Part shown: one piece after another, positions 50,322 to 57,879 of the stretch
Position numbering within the stretch: the first letter of the stretch is position 1
How the letters are laid out: each line of letters opens with the position of its first letter
Assembly (NCBI GenBank): GCA_030690415.1
Contig: JAUYGZ010000019.1
Location: forward strand, 124,001 to 188,000
DNA length: 64,000 bases
Direction of reading: 5' to 3'
From: a bacterium
Lineage (GTDB): Bacteria > Patescibacteriota > Gracilibacteria > JAUYGZ01
Made by a program: the position numbers and the translations under genes
The notes under the pieces: generated by a model
The model's database searches: none
What the model saw: only the letters and a program-made list of their open reading frames with translations
What the model was told of the DNA's origin: nothing

Positions 50322-50865
50322 CAGGATGAATCACGCTTGCGACACCCAAAAATACCTTCCCATCTATGGATTGAGGATGAAAATAAACCTGGCCATCAGA
50401 AGCCTTTAAATATGCATATGATTGACCATCCAGGACTGCGGAAAAACCATCTTCAGATCGTTCAACCACTTGCTCGACTGTCATTTCACCCAACTTGTTC
50501 TGATACGAAAAATCTTTTAGAGATAAGGTAAAAAAAACGGCCCCCCGTGCAGAGCCATGAAACAAGCCTCCTTCTACAAAACCCTTGTAATCCATCAGCA
50601 TATTCCGTTGATCATCAAGCAGGTCCCGCTGCTCAAGCCTTTCCTTCATCTCAGTGGAAATCTGTTCAGTCTCTGCCTTCAGATGTGTTATCCGTTCCTC
50701 ATACTCCACTATGAACTGACGTCTGCTCCCCACTTGAGCTTCCTGTTCCAGGACCACGTCATCCACTTGCTGATAGGCATAATCCAGCTCTTCGAGCAGA
50801 ACCTTCATTTTTCTCACCAGGTCCTGCCGGTTTAAGGATCTCAAAACCAGATCTTTTTGAGGCAT
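50299..50865 (-). CDS. Coiled-coil protein upstream of pilB
   Basis: The 188-residue product has a coiled coil (~15-105: LVRKMKVLLEELDYAYQQVDDVV...; EERITHLKAETEQISTEMKERL) followed by a small beta-rich C-terminal domain (~110-185). No membrane helix. The 3' end overlaps the PilB-like gene by 23 bases, pointing to coupled translation and a shared role. It may be an assembly or regulatory partner of the ATPase; the family is not recognised. Confidence 0.7.
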   Translation of the reverse strand: MPQKDLVLRSLNRQDLVRKMKVLLEELDYAYQQVDDVVLEQEAQVGSRRQFIVEYEERITHLKAETEQISTEMKERLEQRDLLDDQRNMLMDYKGFVEGGLFHGSARGAVFFTLSLKDFSYQNKLGEMTVEQVVERSEDGFSAVLDGQSYAYLKASDGQVYFHPQSIDGKVFLGVASVIHPDEKKDDL

Positions 50866-50868
50866 AGT

Positions 50869-51381
50869 TTAGAGATAATCAAGTAAGTCATCAGACTCTT
50901 CAGCCAACAGACTGCTGTCATACAGATGCTGTTTTTTCGGCAAAGCAACCGGCTCAGGCAAATCGATGGTGATATTCGTCAGATCGGGAAGAGCCGGAAC
51001 ATAAGAAAGCTCAAGAGGATCAGGAGGAAGCTCAACAGCAGCCTGTCCCTGATCGAGCTCCAACCAAAAAGCCTTGAGACGCTCCGAATCGGAACAATCA
51101 ACATTCAAAGACTCCCCCGTTTCCAGGTGAACACTCTGCCCTGTCTGCTGTCTCAGCTCATCCATTTGTCGCTGAAGATCAGACATCTCAGCACTCACCG
51201 CTTGTTGATCCCGCTGAAGAGACTGATATCGTTTCGAGAACAGCTTTCCCTTCAATATCAGCTCCCGGACAAGAATGTCCTTATAAGCCTGTTCCGGATT
51301 ATCAACCATTACCGGTAAAGAAAGCTCCCCATTCGACCGCTGCCATAATGCCATCTGAGAAACCAGATCACGCAAATCCAT
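50869..51381 (-). CDS. Coiled-coil protein in the pilB operon
   Basis: A 170-residue soluble protein, helical, with a central coiled coil (~50-80: RYQSLQRDQQAVSAEMSDLQRQMDEL) and an acidic C-terminus with Pro-rich linker. It lies 3 bases upstream of the 188-residue coiled-coil gene, so it is in the same transcription unit. No family recognised. Two coiled-coil proteins with one PilB suggest a dedicated pilus-like complex whose pilin genes are outside this window. Confidence 0.65.
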   Translation of the reverse strand: MDLRDLVSQMALWQRSNGELSLPVMVDNPEQAYKDILVRELILKGKLFSKRYQSLQRDQQAVSAEMSDLQRQMDELRQQTGQSVHLETGESLNVDCSDSERLKAFWLELDQGQAAVELPPDPLELSYVPALPDLTNITIDLPEPVALPKKQHLYDSSLLAEESDDLLDYL

Positions 51382-51408
51382 AATAATGGTGATGATGAAA
51401 GCTTTATA

Positions 51409-51999
51409 TTATTTCGTTGTTTTGAGGACAAAAAAGGTCACCACGAGTCCCATCAGAGCGAGAGGAATAAGAATCAACCATACTGATGGAGAAGGACCCA
51501 CTTTGACATCGAGAGGAGAAACCGTCGTTGCCGTGGTAACAGGCTCAGTTGGAGTCAAAGTCGTAGGAGCCTCAACAGCCGGTGGCTCTTCAGCAACTGG
51601 AGCTGAGGAACCGCTGGAAAGCTGAACCTGCTTACTGACCCCATCAACCACAACCGTCATCGTGACAGGCGAAGCCACGAGAAAAAATCCGTACTCGTAG
51701 AGCCCTGCAACATTCCTATTATTCAGATCACAAGCATCATACTCGGTAGAATCTGAACAATCGGTTAAAAGGGGGTCTTCAACGCTTGAGGCTTGATCGA
51801 AACTGATAGTAGGAACCTTTCCTCCCAGGGGACTTCCATCCGCGTCCTGAACCTCGATCGTCACCAGGATCTCATCCTCCAAATCCACCTTATCAGGGAC
51901 CGTAAGCTTCACCTGATGAGTTGCCTGAGCGGCAGCCAACGGCGAAAAAACAAGAAAAGAGAAAAATCCGATGATCAAAACTGATACGAGTCGCTTCAT
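51409..51999 (-). CDS. Signal-anchored Ig-like protein with C-terminal membrane helix
   Basis: The 196-residue product has a signal peptide (~1-25, MKRLVSVLIIGFF), a single Ig-like domain (~28-125: VKLTVPDKVDLEDEILVTIEV) with two Cys, a Thr/Pro/Val-rich stalk (~130-165) and a C-terminal membrane helix (~170-190, WLILIPLALMGLVVTFFVL) with a Lys tail. I start it at ATG 51,999. It would be a surface-exposed, membrane-anchored domain. It is the first full-size gene of the pilB operon, preceded by a small membrane peptide with ATGA overlap. Confidence 0.7.
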   Translation of the reverse strand: MKRLVSVLIIGFFSFLVFSPLAAAQATHQVKLTVPDKVDLEDEILVTIEVQDADGSPLGGKVPTISFDQASSVEDPLLTDCSDSTEYDACDLNNRNVAGLYEYGFFLVASPVTMTVVVDGVSKQVQLSSGSSAPVAEEPPAVEAPTTLTPTEPVTTATTVSPLDVKVGPSPSVWLILIPLALMGLVVTFFVLKTTK

Positions 52000-52115
52000 A
52001 AAAAGAAAATTATGAGTACAAAAAGAAGAGCAGAAAAAGGCCATAAACAAAAAAGACAAGCATCATCAGCAGAAGAGAGTTCTTGATCCACCATTCCGTT
52101 CGTCCTTCGTTCATA
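51996..52115 (-). CDS. Possible 39-residue membrane peptide
   Basis: An ATG at 52,115 opens a 39-codon frame with a polar N-terminus (MNEGRTEWWIKK) and a hydrophobic C-terminal half (FCLWPFSALLFVLIIFFL). Its TGA overlaps the ATG of the next gene (ATGA), the arrangement of coupled genes. A TTGACA-like -35 on the minus strand lies at 52,172-52,177. The peptide is too short for family recognition. Confidence 0.35.
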   Translation of the reverse strand, partial: YERRTNGMVDQELSSADDACLFCLWPFSALLFVLIIFFL

Positions 52116-52196
52116 CCTCAAAAGGAGAAGACCATTTTCAACCAAGCAAACTTAGGGTTTTTTGACGAATTGTCAATTATATTCTGAAGAAAATTT

Positions 52197-53183
52197 TTAT
52201 ACAATCTTCTCCTTCCACCAGTTCTCATGATCCTGGTACCACCTCAACGTATCAGCAAGTCCCTGCTCAAAAGGAATGAGAGGACTCCAGGACAGCTCAG
52301 CCCGTATTTTCGAACAATCCAGTGCATACCGCCAATCATGTCCGGGGCGATCAGAGACGTACTCAATCCAGGACTCATCTTTCCCCATTAGGGACAACAA
52401 AGCTCGAATAACTTCCACGTTGGAGTATTCCTCAGCGCCGATACAATACGTTTCACCAATCTCACCCTTCAGGAGAATCAGCTCGAGAGCTCGACAGTGA
52501 TCCTCCACATGAAGCCATTCCCGGATATTCTGTCCCGTCCCATAGAGCGGAACCTTTTTTTCCCGAAGAACATTGGTAATGGCAAAAGGGAGAAGCTTTT
52601 CGGGAAACTGATAGGAACCGTAGTTATTAGAACAATTGGAAATGGTCACAGGCAAACCATAAGTCTCATAATATGAACGAACCAGATGATCGGAGGCCGC
52701 CTTCGAGGCGGCGTAGGGCGAACGGGGAGCATAAGGAGTCGACTCGGTAAAGGGAGCATCCTCAGGTCCCAGAGAACCAAAGACTTCATCGGTGGAAACA
52801 TGGTGAAACCGAATCTTGCCATACCTGAGAGCCACCTCCAGCAAAACCTGGGTGCCCAGCACGTTTGTCTTCACAAAGGGAGAGGAATCCCTGATAGAGC
52901 GATCCACATGAGTCTCCGCCGCGAAATGAACCATGAGGTCAGGCTTCGGCAGGCTTTCGTAGACTCCCGTAAAAATCTCATGAAGCAAGGCCTCATCACA
53001 GATATTGCCCTGAACGAAATGGTAACGATCCTGATCCTCCAGCTCAGCCTGACTTTCCCGACAGCCCGCGTAGGTCAGCGCGTCAAAATTGATAATAAAA
53101 TCTTCAGGGTGATGCTTTCTCCAATACCGAACAAAATTAACCCCAATAAATCCTGCCCCGCCGGTAACAAACAATTTTCTCAT
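52197..53183 (-). CDS. rmlB: dTDP-glucose 4,6-dehydratase
   Basis: Converts dTDP-glucose to dTDP-4-keto-6-deoxyglucose on the route to dTDP-rhamnose and related deoxysugars. The extended SDR family features are visible: NAD motif TGGAGFIG (6-13), FAAETHVDRSI, HHVSTDEVFGSL (catalytic Thr/Asp/Glu), and YAASKAASDHLVRSYYETYG with Tyr-x-x-x-Lys. I start it at ATG 53,183 (MRKLFVTGG); the upstream in-frame ATG precedes the nucleotide-binding motif by an extra 17 residues. It heads a minus-strand set of surface-glycan genes. Other rml genes are not in the window. Confidence 0.95.
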   Translation of the reverse strand: MRKLFVTGGAGFIGVNFVRYWRKHHPEDFIINFDALTYAGCRESQAELEDQDRYHFVQGNICDEALLHEIFTGVYESLPKPDLMVHFAAETHVDRSIRDSSPFVKTNVLGTQVLLEVALRYGKIRFHHVSTDEVFGSLGPEDAPFTESTPYAPRSPYAASKAASDHLVRSYYETYGLPVTISNCSNNYGSYQFPEKLLPFAITNVLREKKVPLYGTGQNIREWLHVEDHCRALELILLKGEIGETYCIGAEEYSNVEVIRALLSLMGKDESWIEYVSDRPGHDWRYALDCSKIRAELSWSPLIPFEQGLADTLRWYQDHENWWKEKIV

Positions 53184-53253
53184 GTAGAGGTTCAACAAGC
53201 CCTCATAATCTAACCACTTCTCAGCATTCAGCAAATAAAAACAAGAAAATCCT

Positions 53254-53685
53254 TCATTTCAACACACTCGCCTCCTGTTGAAACACCGTAGGATCAAAGG
53301 TCAGATGCTGCGAAGCATATGGCATGAGATGGAGAAGAGAAGCGGCAATGATCAACATCATGAATTTCTGAGCCCATTCCCGATGGTAGAGCAAGCCAAA
53401 AGCCAAAAGAAACTGGCCTCCCATAAGTGTAATCACCACCATCCAGGAATAATAGTCCAGATCTCCCGAAAGCTTTCCTTCCATGACCGATGCCGAAACC
53501 GTCACCTCAGCCAGCACGGGATCAGCCTGGATCGTCACCGGAACCTGATCGAATCTCCCCTCTTCCAAAATGGAGGAGAAAGCCATATTTGAGGCATCCG
53601 GAAGATAATAACTGGCCAGAAGCACCACTGTAATGGAGACATAAACAATGCTCAAAGCGATATACAGTCTCGATTTTTTCCCCAT
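53254..53685 (-). CDS. Small membrane protein of unknown function
   Basis: The 143-residue product (from ATG 53,685, MGKKSRLY) has an N-terminal membrane helix (~8-27), an exposed domain (~30-75) and two further helices (~78-98 and ~106-124). No family recognised. It lies among glycan genes on the same strand, so it could serve surface polymer export or be unrelated. Confidence 0.55.
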   Translation of the reverse strand: MGKKSRLYIALSIVYVSITVVLLASYYLPDASNMAFSSILEEGRFDQVPVTIQADPVLAEVTVSASVMEGKLSGDLDYYSWMVVITLMGGQFLLAFGLLYHREWAQKFMMLIIAASLLHLMPYASQHLTFDPTVFQQEASVLK

Positions 53686-53707
53686 AATTAAAATAACGAT
53701 CATTTCA

Positions 53708-54523
53708 TTATACCAAAAATGAGCCCCAAAAACCAGCCCCGCCTCCCCCCGACCCCCTCCACTTCCAAAAATACTGCAAAGCGCTCCTGAAATGAATCCA
53801 AAAGGTCTTGGAAAATGGCCACCAACCCTTCTGACTCAAGCGTTCATGCGCGTGCAAAAAAATCGAATCGGGGTAATACCACACATCATGTCCTGCCACG
53901 TGAACCCGACGACAAAGATCCGTATCTTCAAAAAACAGAAAAAAACGAGGATCAAATCCTCCAAGCTCCAGAAAACGCTCCCTCTTCATCAGCATGGCTG
54001 CCCCGACCAGCCAGTCAACCTGAGTCGGCACGCTCAGATCCCTGTCTCTCATGAGATAATGACGAGCCCTTTTCTTGAAACCCGGCAAAAATTCAACCCG
54101 TTTGACCACCAGATCGATAAACCGGGGAAATCGACGACAAGATTCCTGGATGACTCCCCCTTCATGGACCAACTGAGGACCAATAACCCCGAACTCCGGC
54201 AATTCTTCAGCAAAGCTCAGAAGAGACTGAAAACTGTCCTCATCCACTTCCAAATCCGGATTACAGATAAAGACATACTCCCCCTTCGCCTTCTGGACAG
54301 CCTTATTTTGAGCGGCACCGAAGCCCTGATTATCCCGAGAATGGATGATATACATCATTCCCCCAAATTTCTTCTCAAGCGATCGCAACTCTTCCTCCTG
54401 TCCTCCATTGTGAACCAACACCACCTCAAAGAGACATCGGGGAGGATAGTCCGTCAAACTCTCCAAAAAACGACGAAGTTCCTTTTCCGAATGATAATTG
54501 ACGACACAAATGGAGAGTTTCAT
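53708..54523 (-). CDS. GT2-family glycosyltransferase (rhamnosyltransferase-like)
   Basis: Inverting GT-A glycosyltransferase of the WbbL type. From ATG 54,523 it is 271 residues: MKLSICVVNYHSEKELRRFL, LVHNGGQEEEL, NQGFGAAQNKAV, the metal-binding DxD-like CNPDLEVDED, and GGFDPRFFLFFEDTDLCRRV, a hallmark of this group. It likely adds rhamnose or a similar sugar to a surface polymer, in keeping with rmlB upstream on the map. In-frame ATGs further upstream translate a 9-bp array (MIKTIRMIRMIRR...), so I reject them. Confidence 0.88.
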   Translation of the reverse strand: MKLSICVVNYHSEKELRRFLESLTDYPPRCLFEVVLVHNGGQEEELRSLEKKFGGMMYIIHSRDNQGFGAAQNKAVQKAKGEYVFICNPDLEVDEDSFQSLLSFAEELPEFGVIGPQLVHEGGVIQESCRRFPRFIDLVVKRVEFLPGFKKRARHYLMRDRDLSVPTQVDWLVGAAMLMKRERFLELGGFDPRFFLFFEDTDLCRRVHVAGHDVWYYPDSIFLHAHERLSQKGWWPFSKTFWIHFRSALQYFWKWRGSGGGGAGFWGSFLV

Positions 54524-54526
54524 AAC

Positions 54527-54668
54527 GAAAGGACGAAAAGGATGATAAGGACGATAAAGACTATAAAGAAAGTAAAATTTTAGACTGTAATTCCTAAGAG
54601 AATTTCCTATCCTCCTCATCGTCCTCCTCCTTATCATCCTTATCATCCTTATCGTCTTTATCATCCTT
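54527..54668. repeat. Inverted pair of 9-bp arrays, partly translated
   Basis: A purine array (AAGGACGAAAAGGATGATAA..., 54,531-54,568) is followed about 40 bases later by a pyrimidine array with four near-exact units TTATCATCC, TTATCATCC, TTATCGTCT, TTATCATCC (54,631-54,666). The two can pair as a long hairpin. The second array is coding on the minus strand and gives the Asp-Asp-Lys tail of the DUF2304 protein. Confidence 0.75.
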
Positions 54669-55031
54669 CCCCAACGCCCTCTCCCGCGTCATCTCCACAA
54701 TCTTCCTCTCCAACTCCTCTACCTTCACGAAAAGTCGAAAGAATCCATAGAAAAGCATCACAAAACCAAAAAAGATCAGCACATTCACACCGCTTTTAAT
54801 GCCCACAACAGGAGGAAGATAATCCAAAACCGAGGGAGCCCAGGCCACGAATCCAATCCCAATCCAAAGCACTGTCCAGAGCAAAAGTTCACGCCAGGTC
54901 TGCATTCGACGTCGGTAGAGCGAAAGAGCCCTGAGGACCATCAGGAGGCTGAAAAGAGGGGTGAGGAGTGAGACGAGGGAAAAAGAAGACAAGGGGGAAA
55001 TCAAAAAACAAACACGCTCAGTATATATCAA
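54594..55031 (-). CDS. DUF2304-family membrane protein with Asp-Asp-Lys tail
   Basis: The 145-residue product has three membrane helices (~10-32, ~48-68, ~76-99) and a helix VEELERKIVEMTRERAL, the arrangement of DUF2304 proteins. These often lie beside GT2 glycosyltransferases and may act as partners or flippase-like helpers; here a GT2 gene lies directly downstream on the same strand. The last ~30 residues are [17 protein letters not shown]..., coming from a 9-bp array, which other family members lack. The tail probably has no conserved function. Confidence 0.75.
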   Translation of the reverse strand: MIYTERVCFLISPLSSFSLVSLLTPLFSLLMVLRALSLYRRRMQTWRELLLWTVLWIGIGFVAWAPSVLDYLPPVVGIKSGVNVLIFFGFVMLFYGFFRLFVKVEELERKIVEMTRERALGKDDKDDKDDKDDKEEDDEEDRKFS

Positions 55032-55202
55032 AGGATAACACCAAAAAATCTTGACATTACTATGTCATAATCAACCGTCCTTGACGGCCCTCAAAAGATC
55101 ACAGTTGAAATAATAAATAATACAATCTAAACTAGATTTGTTACAGTAAGCTTCATCGGCACATAATTAAGCTATAATTTATTAAACATTTATACATATT
55201 TT
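55032..55202 (+). promoter_or_regulatory. AT-rich promoter region of the 55,203 gene
   Basis: A consensus -10 TATAAT lies at 55,173-55,178, about 25 bases before the ATG, with a weak -35 (CTTCAT, 55,151-55,156; 16-base spacer). An inverted repeat TGACAT - TACT - ATGTCA (55,052-55,067) and a short hairpin CCGTC/GACGG (55,075-55,087) also lie here. The whole stretch is markedly AT-rich. Confidence 0.45.
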
Positions 55203-56606
55203 ATGAAGAAGTCCATCATTATGGCATTGGCTTTCATCAGCATATGTCTCCTCTTCCTTGAAAGAATCTCGACAGACATTGAAGCAAGAGCAAATTCAGA
55301 CAATACAGATCAATTGCAGTCGTTTTATAACGAAAGACTTCTCATCATAGGAGAAATAGAAGAACGTGAAAAGAGAGACTTGAGAAGAGAAATTCGTGAA
55401 GCAAGACAGGAATACCAAAGACAAAAACGGGAATGCCGCCAGATTGAAACAACAAAAGAAATAATGAACTGTGTGAAAGAAACCAGTCAACAGGCACAAC
55501 AAACCATTCGGAACCTCAGAAAAGAACAGAGAGAGGGAAATAAACTCAAAAGAACACTGGCAAAAATAAACAAATCAATCAAAGAACTTCAGGATAGTGT
55601 CAATCAAAATGATGAAAACACGGATAATGAAGAAAATAATCAAAATGAATTCATTACCTTGATCACCACGGGATATGAAAAAGAAATTATCGGAGCGGAA
55701 CAATTAGTTGCAAAAATAAAAATAACAAACCCCTACGACTATCCGATATCGCTTGTTTCTTTTCAGATCAATTGTTCCGGATCCTGGATTGACCAGCCAA
55801 ATGCAAAACAATACGACTTTCGAATAAGACGAGATGGGGTGAATCTTTTTGGCTTTAAACGATCCGATTCCGGCAACCAGGACTGTTCAAAAACTCCCAC
55901 TTTAACACTCGATTACCCAATGATCATTAGTGTGAAAAGAAATGCGGAACTTTGGATATATTACAATACGACTATAGAACTCATTGGAGAAAAGAATCTT
56001 CAAATGATATTCCCAAGAAATGGATTTATTATTCAAAACAACGAAACACATGAAAATATCCTTACCTCTACACCTGTCATACAAGGCCCCGAATTCGTAT
56101 CAAAGAATAACAATGAAGATTTTCCTGAAAAAATAGCGGAAAATATAACGATAAAGAGTATTAACAAAGGAATTGGAACTCTGATTACGAGTTCTCACCA
56201 ATTAGTCGCGCAGGTCCAGATAACGAATACAAACAGCGAACCAATTAGTCTTCGATCCATGCAATTTAGATGCACCGGATCATGGACAAATATCGCAGGA
56301 GTAGTTAATAACGATACCAGTATATTGCTGAACGGAATAAACGAACTGAACTTTTCACGATCTGATGAAAGCCATAAAAACTGTACTCAAGGACCTATCG
56401 TGACTTTCCAATCTCCTCTCAGTATCAATGGTTTTTCTGAAATTGAATTATGGCTCAACTTCGACACAATGAATGAAAATGCGGGTTCAGCAAACCTCTT
56501 CTTCCAAATAGAATTCCCAGAAAAAGCGTTCCAATTTAATGACAATAACAACGAATATTTTCGAAGCAACAATCATAATCTCTACGGACCTGTTCTGGAG
56601 TCCTAA
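55203..56606 (+). CDS. Exported protein: coiled coil plus two tandem beta domains
   Basis: The 467-residue product has a signal peptide (~1-30), a long Arg/Glu/Gln coiled coil (~50-150, with Cys at the CRQ and NCVKE positions) and two homologous ~150-residue beta domains (~160-300 and ~315-465). Matching blocks are EQLVAKIKITNPYDYPISLVSFQINCSGSW / HQLVAQVQITNTNSEPISLRSMQFRCTGSW and NQDCSKTPTLTLDYP / HKNCTQGPIVTFQSP; each domain has two conserved Cys, a likely disulfide. No family recognised. Codon use is far more AT-rich than in adjacent genes, a sign of horizontal transfer or relaxed selection. Confidence 0.65.
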   Translation: MKKSIIMALAFISICLLFLERISTDIEARANSDNTDQLQSFYNERLLIIGEIEEREKRDLRREIREARQEYQRQKRECRQIETTKEIMNCVKETSQQAQQTIRNLRKEQREGNKLKRTLAKINKSIKELQDSVNQNDENTDNEENNQNEFITLITTGYEKEIIGAEQLVAKIKITNPYDYPISLVSFQINCSGSWIDQPNAKQYDFRIRRDGVNLFGFKRSDSGNQDCSKTPTLTLDYPMIISVKRNAELWIYYNTTIELIGEKNLQMIFPRNGFIIQNNETHENILTSTPVIQGPEFVSKNNNEDFPEKIAENITIKSINKGIGTLITSSHQLVAQVQITNTNSEPISLRSMQFRCTGSWTNIAGVVNNDTSILLNGINELNFSRSDESHKNCTQGPIVTFQSPLSINGFSEIELWLNFDTMNENAGSANLFFQIEFPEKAFQFNDNNNEYFRSNNHNLYGPVLES

Positions 56607-56916
56607 ACGCAACACAACGGGCAGCCTGGAAACGGGTCCGGAAAACGAACCTGGGAACGGACCTGGAAACGGACATGTAAACAACCAAAACCAGGGACAA
56701 GGAGACCAGAACCGGCAAACACGGGGAAATGAATTTGAACACCACCTCATCGATCGCCTCAACAGGATCGAAGAACGTCTTCAGACCAGCAAATTCTGTG
56801 GAAGAATAGCAGAAACAGAAGCAAGAAGAGAATGCTATCGGACAAAACGGGATGAACTCAGGCAGCAAAGACTCGAAAAAAAGAATGATCAGTTGCCGCT
56901 AGAGCAAGCTCCCTGA
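56539..56916 (+). CDS. Low-complexity protein overlapping the previous gene, or its shifted continuation
   Basis: A 125-codon frame begins within the last 68 bases of the previous gene in the +1 frame. Its first ~25 residues are shadow-like; then comes a Gly/Asn/Pro repeat (ENEPGNGPGNGHVNN) and a coiled coil with Cys residues (RLNRIEERLQTSKFCGRIAETEARRECYRTKRDELR). The coiled coil resembles that of the previous protein, so a single frameshift near 56,590-56,606 could have split one longer protein. Otherwise it is a separate gene with an unclear start. Confidence 0.45.
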   Translation: MTITTNIFEATIIISTDLFWSPKRNTTGSLETGPENEPGNGPGNGHVNNQNQGQGDQNRQTRGNEFEHHLIDRLNRIEERLQTSKFCGRIAETEARRECYRTKRDELRQQRLEKKNDQLPLEQAP

Positions 56917-56946
56917 GAAGAAAACACCGGAACGTAGACCCTGCTC

Positions 56947-56980
56947 AAAACCTCCCCGACACCAGTCCGGAAGGTTTTTT
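56947..56980. terminator. Bidirectional terminator between convergent genes
   Basis: AAAACCTcCC - loop - GG-AAGGTTTTTT (56,947-56,980) forms a stem with A-rich and T-rich flanks, fitting termination of the plus-strand gene before it and, on the other strand, of the GT2 gene. Confidence 0.75.
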
Positions 56981-56989
56981 CTCAAAAAT

Positions 56990-57685
56990 TCACTTCATAA
57001 GGCTCCGCACCACCAACCTTGCCACCATGTCCAAACCAACAGCAAAACTCTGCCCCTTTGACAAAGTGTACAAGTTGTACGTAACAGAGATAGGAACCTC
57101 TTCTACTCGCCACTTATTCCAAGCAGCTTCACGAAACACATCCGTACACCATTCATAGCCCGGAGTCTGAAGAGAAAGGTCATCCAGGGCCCTCTTTGAA
57201 AAGCCCTTCATACCCGATTGACTGTCCGTCACCCAAAAACCCGACAGGAGAAAGTTTAAAATATTGGCGAAAAAATTAGCCAGTCGTCGGGCAAGAGGAA
57301 TCACCTGATTTTTTTTGAAGCGGCTTCCATTCACGACATCGACCTCTCCCTTTTCAAGCACCCTCATCAGGAGTTTCAAATCTTCCGGAGAATGCTGTCC
57401 ATCCCCATCAATAGTCAGGACCATCTCAGCCCCCCTCTTCCTGGCAAATTGAAGCCCCGTCTCGAGAGCCGCTCCCACTCCGCAATTCACCTCATGCCGG
57501 AGAAAAAACACTTTTTCATCATATTCAGGAAATTCCTTCAAGTCGAAATAAACTTTTTCATCACTTCCATCATCGACCACAATCACTCCCGATCCGGTCT
57601 CTTGAGCGACCTTTAAAAGTGCAGGAAACCACTTTTCGAAGACCTTTCCTTCATTGTAAACAGGAACAAGAATACATCGTTTCAT
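56990..57685 (-). CDS. GT2-family glycosyltransferase (DPM1/DolP-mannose synthase-like)
   Basis: A 231-residue GT-A glycosyltransferase resembling polyprenyl-phosphate sugar synthases: CILVPVYNEGKVFEKW, VIVVDDGSDEKVYF, NCGVGAALETGLQFARK, the metal site TIDGDGQHSPED, and the catalytic-loop-like VNGSRF. No membrane helices are obvious, so it is the soluble or peripheral type. It likely makes a lipid-linked sugar donor for surface glycans, in line with rmlB, the other GT2 and DUF2304 nearby. Confidence 0.88.
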   Translation of the reverse strand: MKRCILVPVYNEGKVFEKWFPALLKVAQETGSGVIVVDDGSDEKVYFDLKEFPEYDEKVFFLRHEVNCGVGAALETGLQFARKRGAEMVLTIDGDGQHSPEDLKLLMRVLEKGEVDVVNGSRFKKNQVIPLARRLANFFANILNFLLSGFWVTDSQSGMKGFSKRALDDLSLQTPGYEWCTDVFREAAWNKWRVEEVPISVTYNLYTLSKGQSFAVGLDMVARLVVRSLMK

Positions 57686-57750
57686 GAGATTCTCTCAAAT
57701 TTGCGAATAAAAAAAGTACTCATAAAGCCAGTGAAAAAGCCATGATTCGC

Positions 57751-57779
57751 TTGCACTCTAGACCAAAAAAGAAAATAAT
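57751..57779 (+). promoter_or_regulatory. Possible promoter of the giant surface protein
   Basis: TTGCAC (57,751-57,756), a 17-base spacer and AATAAT (57,774-57,779), leaving a leader of about 95 bases before the ATG at 57,880. The -35 matches consensus at only three positions. Confidence 0.4.
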
Positions 57780-57879
57780 GCTAAAAGAATTCAAAAGGAC
57801 ATAGACATAGGGAGATTTCTCTGTGGTCGAATTCCTTTGTATCAACCGAAACCATTACATCTTTTAACACCATTTTCCC

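Noticed and set aside
53792-54583. 263-codon frame opposite the GT2 gene
   Set aside because: Antisense to a well-supported glycosyltransferase and rich in Lys/His/Pro without motifs.
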